64,000 nt of DNA from Isoetes taiwanensis (Eukaryota > Streptophyta > Lycopodiopsida > Isoetales > Isoetaceae), in contig JAJEKV010000015.1 of NCBI GenBank assembly GCA_021234155.1, positions 7,777,138 to 7,841,137 on the forward strand, read 5' to 3'. Within the stretch, counting starts at the first letter, position 1. Every line of letters starts with the position of its first letter. The translations under genes and the position numbers were made by a program. The notes below the pieces were generated by a model. The model ran no database searches and had not been told where the DNA came from. It saw only the letters and a program-made list of their open reading frames with translations. Below, in pieces: positions 43,691-56,303 of this stretch.

Positions 43691-43842
43691 AACATCTTTC
43701 ACACCATTCCAAAGATATAAAGCCCCCCCTTTGCGTTTCAAGAAAATCTTTCACGCCATTCCAAAGATATAAAAGTCCCTTTTTGCATTTCAAGACCATC
43801 TTTCACACAATTCCACAGATATACAAATTCCCTTTTGCAAGA
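43691..43842. repeat. ~52-bp minisatellite, three copies
   Basis: Units at 43691-43742, 43743-43795 and 43796-43842 share CATCTTTCAC.CCATTCCAAAGATATAAA and a T-rich end, with decreasing identity. The minus strand is open through them (frame 44103-43738), giving a repeated VKDGLEMQKGTFISLEW-like peptide, which may be only a consequence of the repeat. Confidence 0.8.
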
Positions 43843-44105
43843 GCAAGTCGCGGAAGAGAAATGTTCGCAGTGGCCGCGATAAATTTCTTGTATTAAATAA
43901 ATGAAAACATCCTTGGGCTGTAAAAATTGTAGGTTATCCATGCTTAATAGTTGACTCAATAATTCCTTATGATGGAGTAGAATATGACGCCTCACCACAT
44001 AAGGTTGTTGTACCTCCCCACATGAGGAAGGAAAATCTAAAAGAGGTGAGTTAGTTGCAGCAGAAATAAAGAACATAAAACGAATAGCAGCGACTGAAGT
44101 CACAC

Positions 44106-44549
44106 CTTGTTGGTAGACCAGTTAACCTTCCCAGAACTTGGGTCTTTGCAGCAGGCAACCGGGAACACAAAATCATCGTCATCTGGCTCGTCCTTGCACT
44201 CCTCCTTCACTCGCTTTGAACCAGCAGAATCTTTGCAGCCACACTTTGCAGATAACTCCTTCGGCACCGAGTTTGCGTGAATGTAGGCAAACAGATTCTT
44301 TGCCCACTCCTCATCAAGCGTCTCGTGCCCGGGGATGTGTGAAACGTTGGAGACCTTCACAGGAATCCTAATGCATTCACAACCGCGTCCCGAAGGTATG
44401 GCGACAGAAATTGGCAGCACCTCTACCAGTGCACGACTCCGGAGACGCTGCTGCAGACTCTCAAGCCTGCAACCCTTGAGCGCCTCCAGAAAACCGAGGT
44501 CCACCACGAGGACGCCATCGATTATGGCTATTGGGGGGCAGTCCGCCAT
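44106..44549 (-). CDS. Possible first exon of a host gene, unknown protein
   Basis: ATG at 44549 in a good context (GGCATGGCG). The frame is open for about 148 codons and ends at a donor-like AAG|GTGTGA (exon end 44106); unspliced it stops two codons later. The peptide starts MADCPPIAIIDGVLVVDLGF, has EALKGCRLESLQQRLRSRAL and an acidic CKDEPDDDDFVFPV stretch, and several Cys residues (CGCKD, ACCKD). No family is recognised. No second exon was found with confidence; the following frame 44103-43738 is open but has no clear acceptor. Confidence 0.45.
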
Positions 44550-45263
44550 GCCTGGAACTCAGCAACAAATGGTAAGAACATCCATCATTTGGTACAGGCG
44601 AACACGATTCTTACCGAATTATAGAGGCGCAGAGGTTGCTGGACCTGATGATGATAAACTGGATGCTAGCGCCGATGGCTGGGAAGCAAGCCGACGGGGA
44701 AGATCGAAGCGCCTCACAGGAGCGACAGCGGATGGTGCTGGTCCGGCGGCCGAAGGATGATTCTGTGGAGTGGAATCACCCCCTATGGGCCTAGATTTGG
44801 CCCTAAATTGTCTGTCAGTGTAGCCGCCCGGCGTGGCGCCCGTTTCATTGCAGATTCGTGCACGTCGGTTAGGCGTCCATCGAGAATAGCGCGGGCATTT
44901 GGCGTGAACAAGCAATTAATGCCTGCTGCATGCAATGATGGCGGCGGGCATTCCACGGCATGGAATCACCATCTTGTGATTCCACCGGATAGATGATGAC
45001 TGTAGAGATTTGCTTGCAAAGGAATCACCTACCTACATTTTCGACCATTGGCCAGACAAATAGTTCTCTATTTTTTAAGTGGTGGTATGGACGGCATATT
45101 CGAATATTCACGTTCAAACATTTCAAGCAGATTCAAGGCTAAAATACATTCAAATTCAAATTCAACTGAATTCAAATTCTGATACATTCGGGAACTCAGA
45201 TTAAACCCAACAATGCTGGTATTTTTGCTGTTCTATTCACATGTTCACATAGATAATAAAAAT
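44550..45263. other. Intergenic DNA, possible promoter of the minus-strand exon
   Basis: No supported gene. The part at 45100-45190 is built from ATTCAAATTC-like words. Confidence 0.4.
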
Positions 45264-45446
45264 TCAAGGCCCATTGATCCTTAAACGGGTCATAGGGCCA
45301 CCGGTTTCACTCCACTCTCCCTCCGGCAAGTGGAAGGTGCTTCTTCTTTGCTGGACACAGTCTCCCAATTTTTGTAGCATCACTGCAAATGAGGACCTCG
45401 TCTGGTCGATCTCAGCATGCCCAAACCATTTGGAAGTATCCACAAC
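45264..45446 (-). CDS. Possible terminal exon, unknown protein
   Basis: An acceptor with a pyrimidine stretch (TTTTCCCGGTTGCAG) precedes 45446, and a frame of 60 codons runs to TGA at 45264-45266. The peptide reads VVDTSKWFGHAEIDQTRSSF, then AVMLQKLGDCVQQRR, and ends TRLRINGP. It looks like a genuine 3' coding exon. The upstream exons would lie where the gag-only array now begins, 60 bp away, so the gene is probably cut by that insertion. Not recognised. Confidence 0.4.
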   Translation of the reverse strand, partial: VVDTSKWFGHAEIDQTRSSFAVMLQKLGDCVQQRRSTFHLPEGEWSETGGPMTRLRINGP

Positions 45447-45509
45447 CTGCAACCGGGAAAATTAGCACGAAGTTCGAATAGGTTAGATAAAATTGGAAAC
45501 ACAAAATAC

Positions 45510-48181
45510 TGTGACGAGCCTGCCGAGTTGACCCTCCTGGCAACTCGGGATCTTGTCAATACTTGAGGTTAGATCTAGGTTGATATGAAAACTTAACCCA
45601 ACTATGTTGGTGAAGAATTTAATCTTCCAAAAATAATGGAGAATAATTCCCTTCTTATATATATCTAATATCCAACAATTGTAATATAGTTAAAAAGAAA
45701 TACATCCATAATGCATTTATTCAAAACCAAAGCTAAGATTCAGCTTCTAGGAACTCCAACTCAGCCACGATCCTGAACAGTACCACTGCCACTGGCCCGA
45801 GCACCACCTTGCTCAATCACTGCATGCACTCAAAGGGGTTAATCCTTGTGACTAAGTGGGGATCCCATAGCTGCCTCTGCATGCATAAAACATCTTGAAA
45901 GTCTTGAATAACAAACATAAACAACTCAAAGACACAAGAACCTATGGTGCAATGCGAAAACAACATAAACATCAATAGCAAAGAACGTAACCAAAGTACC
46001 AAACCATCATAAACAAACTCCGGGACAATGGGTAGCTCAGCCAGCATACATACAGGCCCTGTTAGCAGCATGTTGCCCAGCCAGCTTACATTCCAAGCCC
46101 TGTAGCAGGTGGTGGGGTGAACCTCATATGCGCATACCCTCTCAGCCCACGTCTGGCACTGGAGGACCTCTTACCATGGGGGTTTCACAGGAGTTGACTG
46201 ACGTAGCAATCCCTGCCAGGAGAACTAACGCCCGGTGTCACAGATCACAAGAATCACAGAGAATCACAGATGAACATGAGCATGCCGGAGCAACCTAGGC
46301 CACCGAACCTAGAAGTCCGACCCCGGAGGTTCCAAGTACATACATAATATCAAGACAACAATGCAAAGACCATGACATGTGGGTTAATAGAGAATTTACA
46401 ATAAATTTGCCTAGATCATATTCTTAGCCTTTGCCGAGGTTGCCCATACAACCTGCCCATGTTGAAGTAGCTAGGTTACTGATGAAGATAATGATTGCAA
46501 TCCAAACACGTCGAGGAAGCCATAAGCCTAACTATCATTGATGTAGCTACGACAAGGAAAGATAATACCAATCCACAAATGCAAACCTTACCATTCTTTC
46601 ATGAGGATAATCCATTAGCTATGATGCCTCACGATAAAATATAGCTCAACAACTTAAAACTTCTGAGTTATACACTTAGACTTACGGTGCTCCATGCCAT
46701 AGCCTCATCCGGACACTCCATATACCTCATATTGCTCTCTCGGTAGAACTTCTCCGGGTCTCCAAAGTTCCAACATGCTTTCTTTCTTTAAAATTATTAG
46801 CTAAGGTTTTTAATATTTTCATTAAAAACCTACTTTTCCATAGCTAAGGATTTATTAGTGCATCTTAATGTAAAAACTCAAAAACCCGCACTTCCAACTT
46901 AAAAATCCACAGGGTCTTATGACCGTAACTGCATATAACCTCTGTCAACTGATCTCTAGGCTAGCCTTCACCAACAGAAGCCAAGAATTACCAATTTTCA
47001 AGAGTTCTAGACTTATTAGTCTTAACTTACATGTTATTCCTTAATACGTAAATTCAGAAACAATACAAGTTCTAAAAGGAATTACTATGGTTTTCCCTGC
47101 CAAATCCCTGCCATGCTGCTGACCTGCAATTTGTTTTCCAACTCTTACATATGTTGCCAATGTTAAGTCATGGCCCTTCCATTTATTGCCCATGCACCTT
47201 CCAAAATACTAATGTAACAAAAAGATAAACCAACAAAGAACAAAGAAATAGCACTAACACAAAACTGGGTAGCTTATTCCAGCCATCGGGCAGCTCCAAA
47301 AATGGCTTCGATTCTTCTCATACGGTCCTTCCCAGGGTAAATCGACCCATGCATGCCCCAAATCAGCCCTCCTCTTTTAGTTTCGGCATGATTCCTCTGG
47401 ACCCAAGTCTGTTTTCCGGAATTTTCAGCAGTTGGGTTGCTAGCAAGCAGCTCGAATCTTGCTGGATGATCATGGCAGCCCTTGTTCCCATCAAAACAGC
47501 CCTCTAGCATCAATTTCGGCCCATTTGGTGCTGCTTTGTAACTCATTTCCAAGAGTCTCCAAGTCGGATTTGTTGCTGCCTCAGTTCTGGAACGGCTCTT
47601 AAATTCCTCCTAGAAGGCTTAATTCCTTCAAATTTGCCTCCGCCCTCTCAGATCTGATTGATAAAGAGCAGTTCCGGTGCTTCCTGAGTTGCTTGCAGAT
47701 AACCCATGTGCGTTAATTCAGCTCCCTTATAAGATCTTGTACCATCTGATAAGCAACACCTGAACCATCCATCTCTGAATCCGGTGTTCCCATCCGTACA
47801 TAAGCACCACTTCTTTATAAGCACCAATTCTTTATCACCAAGCATGAATACATTTCCTCTTAACAACAACCATGTGATCCATAGAATCAACATAAAACCC
47901 CACCTGGAAAGGAAGAACGATTTGATGCAGTCTCAGTCTCAGTCTCCGTCTCCGATAAACTCCTATGCTTCTCTGCCTTGATGCTCAAGATAGCCTCCTC
48001 TTGCAAAAGCCTCACGTCTCCAAAAAGCTTCTAAAATTCCTTTCTCAATTTGCCTCTCTAATCTATAAAGCTTTTGCTTATTTTTAGTTCTGCATGCATG
48101 TTCTATTTTGCATGCATGTCAAACATGTATATATGTACATGAGTACATTATCTTGGCCTATCAAGCGCCGGGACCGTTCTG
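45510..48181 (-). repeat. Array LTR 1
   Basis: 2672 bp. It adjoins host DNA on the left (AATAC precedes TGTGACG). The minus strand has a TATA-like run at 45654-45664. Sequence is clean in CAG/CTG words. At its right edge it reads CCGTTCTGATC instead of CCGTTACAGTC as in LTRs 3 and 4. Confidence 0.85.
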
Positions 48182-48191
48182 ATCTCTCCTT

Positions 48192-49456
48192 CTAAAATTG
48201 GACCCATGTCCTCATGGGTCGATCCCAGGAACTATCATGTTTATTTAGTAAGTATACTAACAACCTGAAGCAAAATCTGAAGCAATATATGCAATCAAAG
48301 CTATTACAAATCTTACCTGGGATTCGCATGATAGAAGCTTCTTGAGCACCATCACGTGGAGCTTCAGCGGCGTAGATAATCGTTTGGTGTCGCGGAAGAT
48401 CCATTATTGTGGCAGCTCTAACTTCACCACTTTGTGGCCTTCGCTCAATAGTCCTATTATCGCATCGATCTTCCTTAAATTTGGCGCTCCTTTGATTCCA
48501 TCGAGGCTCTCCACGGCCTCTCCCTCGACCAACATTTGGATTGCGATTAAATCTTCTTCCTCCCATGCTACCAAGTGGGCAATTATTCCTTGAGTGTCAG
48601 ACTTCTCTACAAGCGGAAACAACGCCTCTCTTCAAGGCACCGTTGTCTTTCCTCATCGGTGAGGCGATAACAACTTACTTCGGTCACGGATGCTACTTGC
48701 CCAATTCTGTTATTACTTTGAACTTCCCGCAGTTGACTAGCATATGGCTCTTCTCTAAATGATCGTCTCGGACTATATGAATTCTCAAGCGGCCCACGAG
48801 GGGCGATGCTTGTCTCTTCCTTTGAGTATCCACCGCAACTTTTTACGCGATTTGCTTCCCGATTTTTGGCAATTCTTACTACCTACTCTAAATCCGTATA
48901 TGCCACTCCGGACATGGTACTTTTGATATCAACATGGAGTCCTTTCACAAATCGGCACACATCTTAGCTTTATCAAGAATAGGACAATGTGGCTGCAATC
49001 TTCTAAACTTTTCATTGTATTACGCCCACGGTCCCTGTTTTGCGTCAAATCTAAGAACTCATTCATCTTATCAACTTTATATCACGGAGGTGTAAAATGT
49101 CCCTCAAAGGCCTTTTGAACTCTTCCCCCGTTGCTTGGCGGGTCTCTTATTCATGTCGAGTTAACGGACTCTTGCAAAACCTCCTAACATTGCACGAGCA
49201 AGAAGAGTTTTTTAGGAATCTTGTGCCTTGATCAAATCAAAATAGAACTCCACTCCCGGAGCCAAGCATCAGCATCATCTCTGTTGTGTTTCTCTCTGTA
49301 AAAACTTCCCTTTTGGTGTCCTTTTACACCTTTTCAATTGCTTTCGAAACCGGTCTTTTTCTTTGTGACACGCTTTCTTTGCGAGATTCTTTGAATAGCT
49401 TGCATGATATTAGTTACATCTGGAGCTCCATCTCCTCCTGCACCACCAGCATCCAT
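48192..49456 (-). pseudogene. gag of array unit 1, frameshifted as assembled
   Basis: Starts ATG at 49456 (MDAGGAGGD) and ends at the TAG at 48192-48194. The capsid region is heavily broken by indels relative to unit 3, and the zinc knuckle is split by a frame change near 48610. The region after it reads GGRRFNRNPNVGRGRGRGEP (RNA-binding RG-rich) and ends in the shared tail. The PBS next to it reads CTCGATACC where units 3 and 4 have CTCTGATACC. Confidence 0.7.
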
Positions 49457-49563
49457 GATCTCCTACTACTCTGCATATAGACAATTATGAGCATTAACAA
49501 CTCACTTCAAGAACATGAATCATTTCCAAATTCCTTAAAGATCAAACTTGGCTCGATACCAAG

Positions 49564-52237
49564 CGTGGCGAACTGCAGGAGTTGACCCCTCACGGCAGCT
49601 TCGGGATCTTGTCAATACTTGAGGTTAGATCTAGGTTGATATGAAAACTTAACCCAACTATGTTGGTGAAGAATTTAATCTTCCAAAAATAATGGAGAAT
49701 AATTCCCTTCTTATATATATCTAATATCCAACAATTGTAATATAGTTAAAAAGAAATACATCCATAATGCATTTATTCAAAACCAAAGCTAAGATTGAAC
49801 TTCTAGGAAACTCCAACTCAGCCACGATCCTGAACAGTACCACTGCCACTGCCCGAGCACCACCTTGCTCAATCACTGCATGCACTCAAAGGGGTTAATC
49901 CTTGTGACTAAGTGGGGATCCCATAGCTGCCTCTGCATGCATAAAACATCTTGAAAGTCTTGAATAACAAACATAAACAACTCAAAGACACAAGAACCTA
50001 TGGTGCAATGCTAGACAATGACAACAAAGAAAACAACATAAACATCAATAGCAAAGAACATAACCAAAGTACCAAACCATCATAAACAAACTCCGGGATA
50101 ATGGGTAGCTCGGCCGACCTACATCACAGGCCACATTAGCGACATGTTGCCCGGCCGACTTACATTCCAAGCCCAGTAGCGGTGGTGGGGTGAACCTCAT
50201 ATCGCATACCCTCATTACGTCGGCCTTTGGAGGACCTCTTACCATGGGGTTTCCGGGGAGTTGGTGGCGTAGCAATCCACGCCGGGGAGAACTAACGCCC
50301 GGTGTCACAGATCACAAGAATCACGAGAGAATCCACGGATGAACATGAGCATCTTGAGGAGCAACCTAGGCCCCCGAACCTAGAAGTCCGACCACGGAGG
50401 TTCCAAGTACATACATAATATCAAGACAACAATGCAAAGACCATGACATGTGGGTTAATAGAGAATTTACAATAAATTTGCCTAGATCATATTCTTAGCC
50501 TTTAGGGTTGCCCATACAACCTGCCCATGTTGAAGTAGCTAGGTTCTTGATGAAGATAATGATTGCAATCCAAACACGTCGAGGAAGCCATAAGCCTAAC
50601 TATCATTGATGTAGCTACGACAAGGAAAGATACTACCAATCCACAAATGCAAACCTTACCATTCTCCCATGAGGATAATCCATTAGCTATGATGCCTCGA
50701 TAAAATATAGCTCAACAACTTAAAACTTACGGTTATACACTTAGACTTACGGTGCTCCATGCCATAGCCTCATCTGGACCTCCATATACCTCATATTGCT
50801 CTCTCGGCCCAACTTCTCGGGTCTCCAAAGTTCCAACATGCTTTCTTTCTTTAAAATTATTAGCTAAGGTTTTAATATTTTCATTAAAACCTACTTTTCC
50901 ATAGCTAAGGATTTATTAGTGCATCTTAATGTAAAAACTCAAAAACCCACTTCCAACTTAAAATCCCGAGGGGGTCTTATGGCCAAGTAGCGCATATAAC
51001 CTCGTCAAGCTGATCTCTAGGCTAGCCTTCACCTGTGAAGCCAAGAATTACCAATTTTCAAGAGTTCTAGACTTATTAGTCTTAACTTACATGTTATTCC
51101 TTAATACGTAAATTCAGAAACAATACAAGTTCTAAAAGGAATTACTATGGTTTTCCCTGCCAAATCCCTGCCATGCTGCTGACCTGCAATTTGTTTTCCA
51201 ACTCTTACATATGTTGCCAATGTTAAGTCATGGCCCTTCCATTTATTGCCCATGCACCTTCAAAATACTAATGTAACAAAAGATAAACCAACAAAGAACA
51301 AAGAAATAGCACTAACACAAAACTGGGTAGCTTATTCCAGCCATCGGGCAGCTCAAAAATGGCCGATTCTTCTCATACGGTCCTTCCCAGGTAAATCGAC
51401 CCATGCATGCCCCAAATCAGCCCTCCTCTTTTAGTTTCGGCATGATTCCTCTGGACCCAAGTCTGTTTTCCGGAATTTTCAGCGGTTGGGTTGCTAGCAA
51501 GCAGCTTCGAATCTTCTTTGGATGATCATGGCAGCCCTTGTTCCCATCAAAACAGCCCTCTAACATCAATTTGGCCCATTTGGTGCTGCTGTGTAACTCA
51601 TTTCCAAGAGTCTCCAAGTCGGATTTGTTGCTGCCTTAGTTTGGAACGGCTCTTAAATTCCTCCTAGAAGGCTTAATTCCTTCAAATTTGCCTCCGCCCT
51701 CTCGGATCTGATTGATAAAGAGCAGTTTCGGTGCTTCTGAGTTGCTTTGAGATAACCCATGTCGTTAATTCAGCTCCCTTATAAGATCTTGTACCATCGA
51801 TAAGCAACACACGAACCATCCATCTCTGAATCCGGTGTTCCCCATCAGGTACATAAGCACCACTTCTTTATAAGCACCAATTCTTTATCACCAAGCATGA
51901 ATACATTTCCTCTTAACAACAACCATGTGATCCATAGAATCAACATAAAACCCACCTGGAAAGGAAGAACGATTTGATGCGGTCTCGGTCTCGGTCTCCA
52001 GTCTCAGATAAACTCCTATGCTTCTCTGCCTTGATGCTCAAGATAGCCTCCTCTTGCAAAAGCCTCACGTCTCCAAAAAGCTTCTAAAATTCCTTTCTCA
52101 ATTTGCCTCTCTAATCTATAAAGCTTTTGCTTATTTTTAGTTCTGCATGCATGTTCTATTTTGCATGCATGTCAAACATGTATATATGTACATGAGTACG
52201 CATTATCTTGGCCTATCAAGCGGCCGGGACCGTTCTG
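49564..52237 (-). repeat. Array LTR 2
   Basis: 2674 bp. Many differences from LTR 1 fall at CAG/CTG sites: GCTCGGCCGAC near 50107 for GCTCAGCCAGC near 46035, and CGGTCTCGGTCTCGGTC near 51980 for CAGTCTCAGTCTCAGTC near 47930. Confidence 0.85.
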
Positions 52238-52247
52238 ATCTCTCCTT

Positions 52248-53506
52248 CTAAAATTGGACCCATGTCCTCATGGGTCGATCCGAGAACTATCATGTTTATT
52301 TAGTAAGTATACTAACAACACGAAGCAAAATCACGAAGCAATATATGCAATCAAAGCTATTACAAATCTTACGGGATTAGCATGATAGAAGCTTCTTGAG
52401 CACCATCCGTGGAGCTTCAGCGGCGTAGATAATCGTTTGGTGTCGCGGAAGATCCATTATTGTGGCAGCTCTAACTTCACCACTTTGTGGCCTTCGGCTC
52501 AATAGTCCTATTATGCGCATCCGATCTTCCTTCCGGACGCTCCTTTGATTCCATCGAGGCTCTCCACGGCCTCTCCCTCGACCAACATTTGGATTGCGAT
52601 TAAATCTTCTTCCTCCCATGCTACCAAGTGGGCAATTATTCCTTGAGTGTCGGAGCTTCTCTGCTGGGAAACAACGCCTCTCTTCAAGGCACCGTTGTCT
52701 TTCCTCATCGATGAGGGGCGATAACAACTTACTTCCGGTCGGATGCTACTTGCCCAATTCTGTTATTACTTTGAACTTCCGCATTGACTAGCATATGGCT
52801 CTTCTCTAAATGATCGTCTCGGAGCTATATGAATTCTCAAGCTGGCCCACGAGGGGCGATGCTTGTCTCTTCCTTTGAGTATCCACCGCAACTTTTTACG
52901 CGATTTGCTTCCGATTTTTGGCAATTCTTACTACCTCCTCTAAATCCGTATATGCCACTCGGACATGGTACTTTTGATATCAACATGGAGTCCTTTCACA
53001 AATCGGCACACATCTTAGCTTTATCAAGAATAGGACAATGTGGCTGCAATCTTCTAAACTTTTCATTGTATTACGCCCACGGTCCTGTTTTGCGTCAAAT
53101 CTAAGAACTCATTCATCTTATCAACTTTATATCACGGAGGTGTAAAATGTCCCTCAAAGGCCTTTTGAACTCTTCCCCGTTGCTTGGGCGGTCTCTTATT
53201 CATGTCGGGTTAACGGACTCTTGCAAAACCTCTAACATTGCACGAGCAAGAAAGAGCTTTTCACGGAATCTTGTGCCTTGATCAAATCAAAATAGAACTC
53301 CACTCCACGAGGCCAAGCATCGGCATCATCTCTGTTTGTGTTCTCTCTGTAAAAACTTCCCTTTTGGTGTCCTTTAACACCTTTTCAATTGCTTTCTTAG
53401 CCCGGTCTTTTCTTTGTGACACGCTTTCTTGAGAGATTCTTTGAATAGCTTGCGGATATTAGTTACATCACGGAGCTCCATCTCCTCCCGCACCACCGGC
53501 ATCCAT
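52248..53506 (-). pseudogene. gag of array unit 2, frameshifted as assembled
   Basis: ATG at 53506, stop at 52248-52250. Same architecture as unit 3 but with the most frame breaks. The zinc knuckle region reads ERRCFPAEKLRHSRNNCP, where the CxxC pair is destroyed by a local change at a CTG-type site. The RG-rich block is intact. Confidence 0.65.
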
Positions 53507-53616
53507 GATCTCCTACTACTCTGCATATAGACAATTATGAGCATTAACAACTCACTTCAAGAACATGAATCATTTCCAAATTCCCTTAAAAGATCAAACT
53601 TGGCTCGATACCAAGC

Positions 53617-56293
53617 TGTGGCGAGCTGCCGGGAGTTGACCCTCACGGCAGCTTCGGGATCTTATCAATACTTGAGGTTAGATCTAGGTTGATATGAAAA
53701 CTTAACCCAACTATGTTGGTGAAGAATTTAATCTTCAAAATAATGGAGAATAATTCCCTTCTTATATATATCTAATATCCAACAATTGTAATATAGTTAA
53801 AAGAAATACATCCATAATGCATTTATTCAAAACCAAAGCTAAGATTAAACTTCTAGGAAACTCCAACTTCGATACGATCACGAGAGCGATTACCCGCGCC
53901 AGCCCGAGCACCACCTTGCTCAATCACTGCATGCACTCAAAGGGGTTAATCCTTGTGACTAAGTGGGGATCCCATAGCTGCCTCTGCATGCATAAAACAT
54001 CTTGAAAGTCTTGAATAACAAACATAAACAACTCAAAGACACAAGAACCTATGGTGCAATGCTAGACAATGACAACAAAGAAAACAACATAAACATCAAT
54101 AGCAAAGAACATAACCAAAGTACCAAACCATCATAAACAAACTCCGGGATAATGGGTAGCTCAACCAGCCTACATACAGGCCCTGTTAGCAGCATGTTGC
54201 CCAGCCAGCTTACATTCCAAGCCCTGTAGCAGGTGGTGGGGTGAACCTCATATGCGCATACCCTCTCGACCCACGTCGGCCTTTGGAGGACCTCTTACCA
54301 TGGGGGTTTCCACGGGGAGTTGGACCGGCGTAGCAATCCCCTGCCGGAGAACTAACGCCCGGTGTCACGGATCACAAGAATCACAGAGAATCCGCGGATG
54401 AACATGAGCATGCGGAGCAACCTAGGCCACCGAACCTAGAAGTCCGACCGGAGGTTCCAAGTACATACATAATATCAAGACAACAATGCAAAGACCATGA
54501 CATGTGGGTTAATAGAGAATTTACAATAAATTTGCCTAGATCATATTCTTAGCCTTTCGAGGGTTGCCCATACAACCTTGCCCATGTTGAAGTAGCTAGG
54601 TTCTTGATGAAGATAATGATTGCAATCCAAACCGTCGAGGAAGCCATAAGCCTAACTATCATTGATGTAGCTACGACAAGGAAAGATACTACCAATCCAC
54701 AAATGCAAACCTTACCATTCTCCCATGAGGATAATCCATTAGCTATGATGCCTCGATAAAATATAGCTCAACAACTTAAAACTTACGGTTATACACTTAG
54801 ACTTACGATTGCTCCATGCCATAGCCTCATCTGGACACTCCATATACCTCATATTGCTCTCTCGGCCCAACTTCTCGGGTCTCCAAAGTTCCAACATGCT
54901 TTCTTTCTTTAAAATTATTAGCTAAGGTTTTAATATTTTCATTAAAACCTACTTTTCCATAGCTAAGGATTTATTAGTGCATCTTAATGTAAAAACTCAA
55001 AACCCGCACTTCCAACTTAAAATCCACGAGGGTCTTATGACCCGAATAGCGCATATAACCTCGTCAACTGATCTCTAGGCTAGCCTTCACCAGCGAAGCC
55101 AAGAATTACCAATTTTCAAGAGTTCTAGACTTATTAGTCTTAACTTACATGTTATTCTTAATCGTAAATTGAAACAATACAAGTTCTAAAAGGAATTACT
55201 ATGGTTTTCCCTGCCAAATCCACGCCATCTTTGCTGACCTGCAATTTGTTTTTCCAACTCTTACATATGTTGCCAATGTTAAGTCATGGCCCTTCCATTT
55301 ATTGCCCATGCACCTTCCAAAATACTAATGTAACAAAAAGATAAACCAACAAAGAACAAAGAAATAGCACTAACACAAAGCTGGGTAGCTTATTCCAGCC
55401 ATCGGGCAGCTCAAAAATGGCTTGATTCTTCTCATACGGTCCTTCCAGGGTAAATCGACCCATGCATGCCCCAAATCAGCCCTCCTCTTTTAGTTTCGGC
55501 ATGATTCCTCTGGACCCAAGTCTGTTTTCGGGGAATTTTCAGCAGTTGGGTTGCTAGCAAGCATTTCGAATCTTCTTTGGATGATCATGGCAGCCCTTGT
55601 TCCCATCAAAACAGCCCTCTAACATCAATTTCGGCCCATTTGGTGCTGCTGTAACTCATTTCCAAGAGTCTCCAAGTCGGATTTGTTGCTGCCTCAGTTC
55701 TGGGCGGCTCTTAAATTCCTCCTAGAAGGCTTAATTCCTTCAAATTTGCCTCCGCCCTCTCGGATCTGATTGATAAAGAGCAGTTCGGTGCTTCTGAGTT
55801 GCTTGCAGATAACCCATGTGCGTTAATTCAGCTCCCTTATAAGATCTTGTACCATCGATAAGCAACACACGAACCATCCATCTCTCGAATCCGGTGTTCC
55901 CATCCGTACATAAAGCACCACTTCTTTATAAGCACCAATTCTTTATCACCAAGCATGAATACATTTCCTCTTAACAACAACCATGTGATCCATAGAATCA
56001 ACATAAAACCCCCACGGAAAGGAAGAACGATTTGATGCAGTCTCGGTCTCGGTCTCTCCGTCTCCGATAAACTCCTATGCTTCTCTGCCTTGATGCTCAA
56101 GATAGCCTCCTCTTGCAAAAGCCTCACGTCTCCAAAAAGCTTCTAAAATTCCTTTCTCAATTTGCCTCTCTAATCTATAAAGCTTTTGCTTATTTTTAGT
56201 TCTGCATGCATGTTCTATTTTGCATGCATGTCAAACATGTATATATGTACATGATGCATTATCTTGGCCTATCAAGCGGCCAGGACCGTTACA
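53617..56293 (-). repeat. Array LTR 3
   Basis: 2677 bp. It carries the CHG-type changes of LTR 2 at partly different sites. The right edge reads CCGTTACA, giving a canonical TGTAACGG LTR start on the minus strand. Confidence 0.85.
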
Positions 56294-56303
56294 GTCTCTC
56301 CTT

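Noticed and set aside
44335-44760. Plus-strand frame of 141 codons overlapping the minus-strand exon
   Set aside because: No motif, low-complexity Arg/Ser composition, antisense to a better-supported frame.
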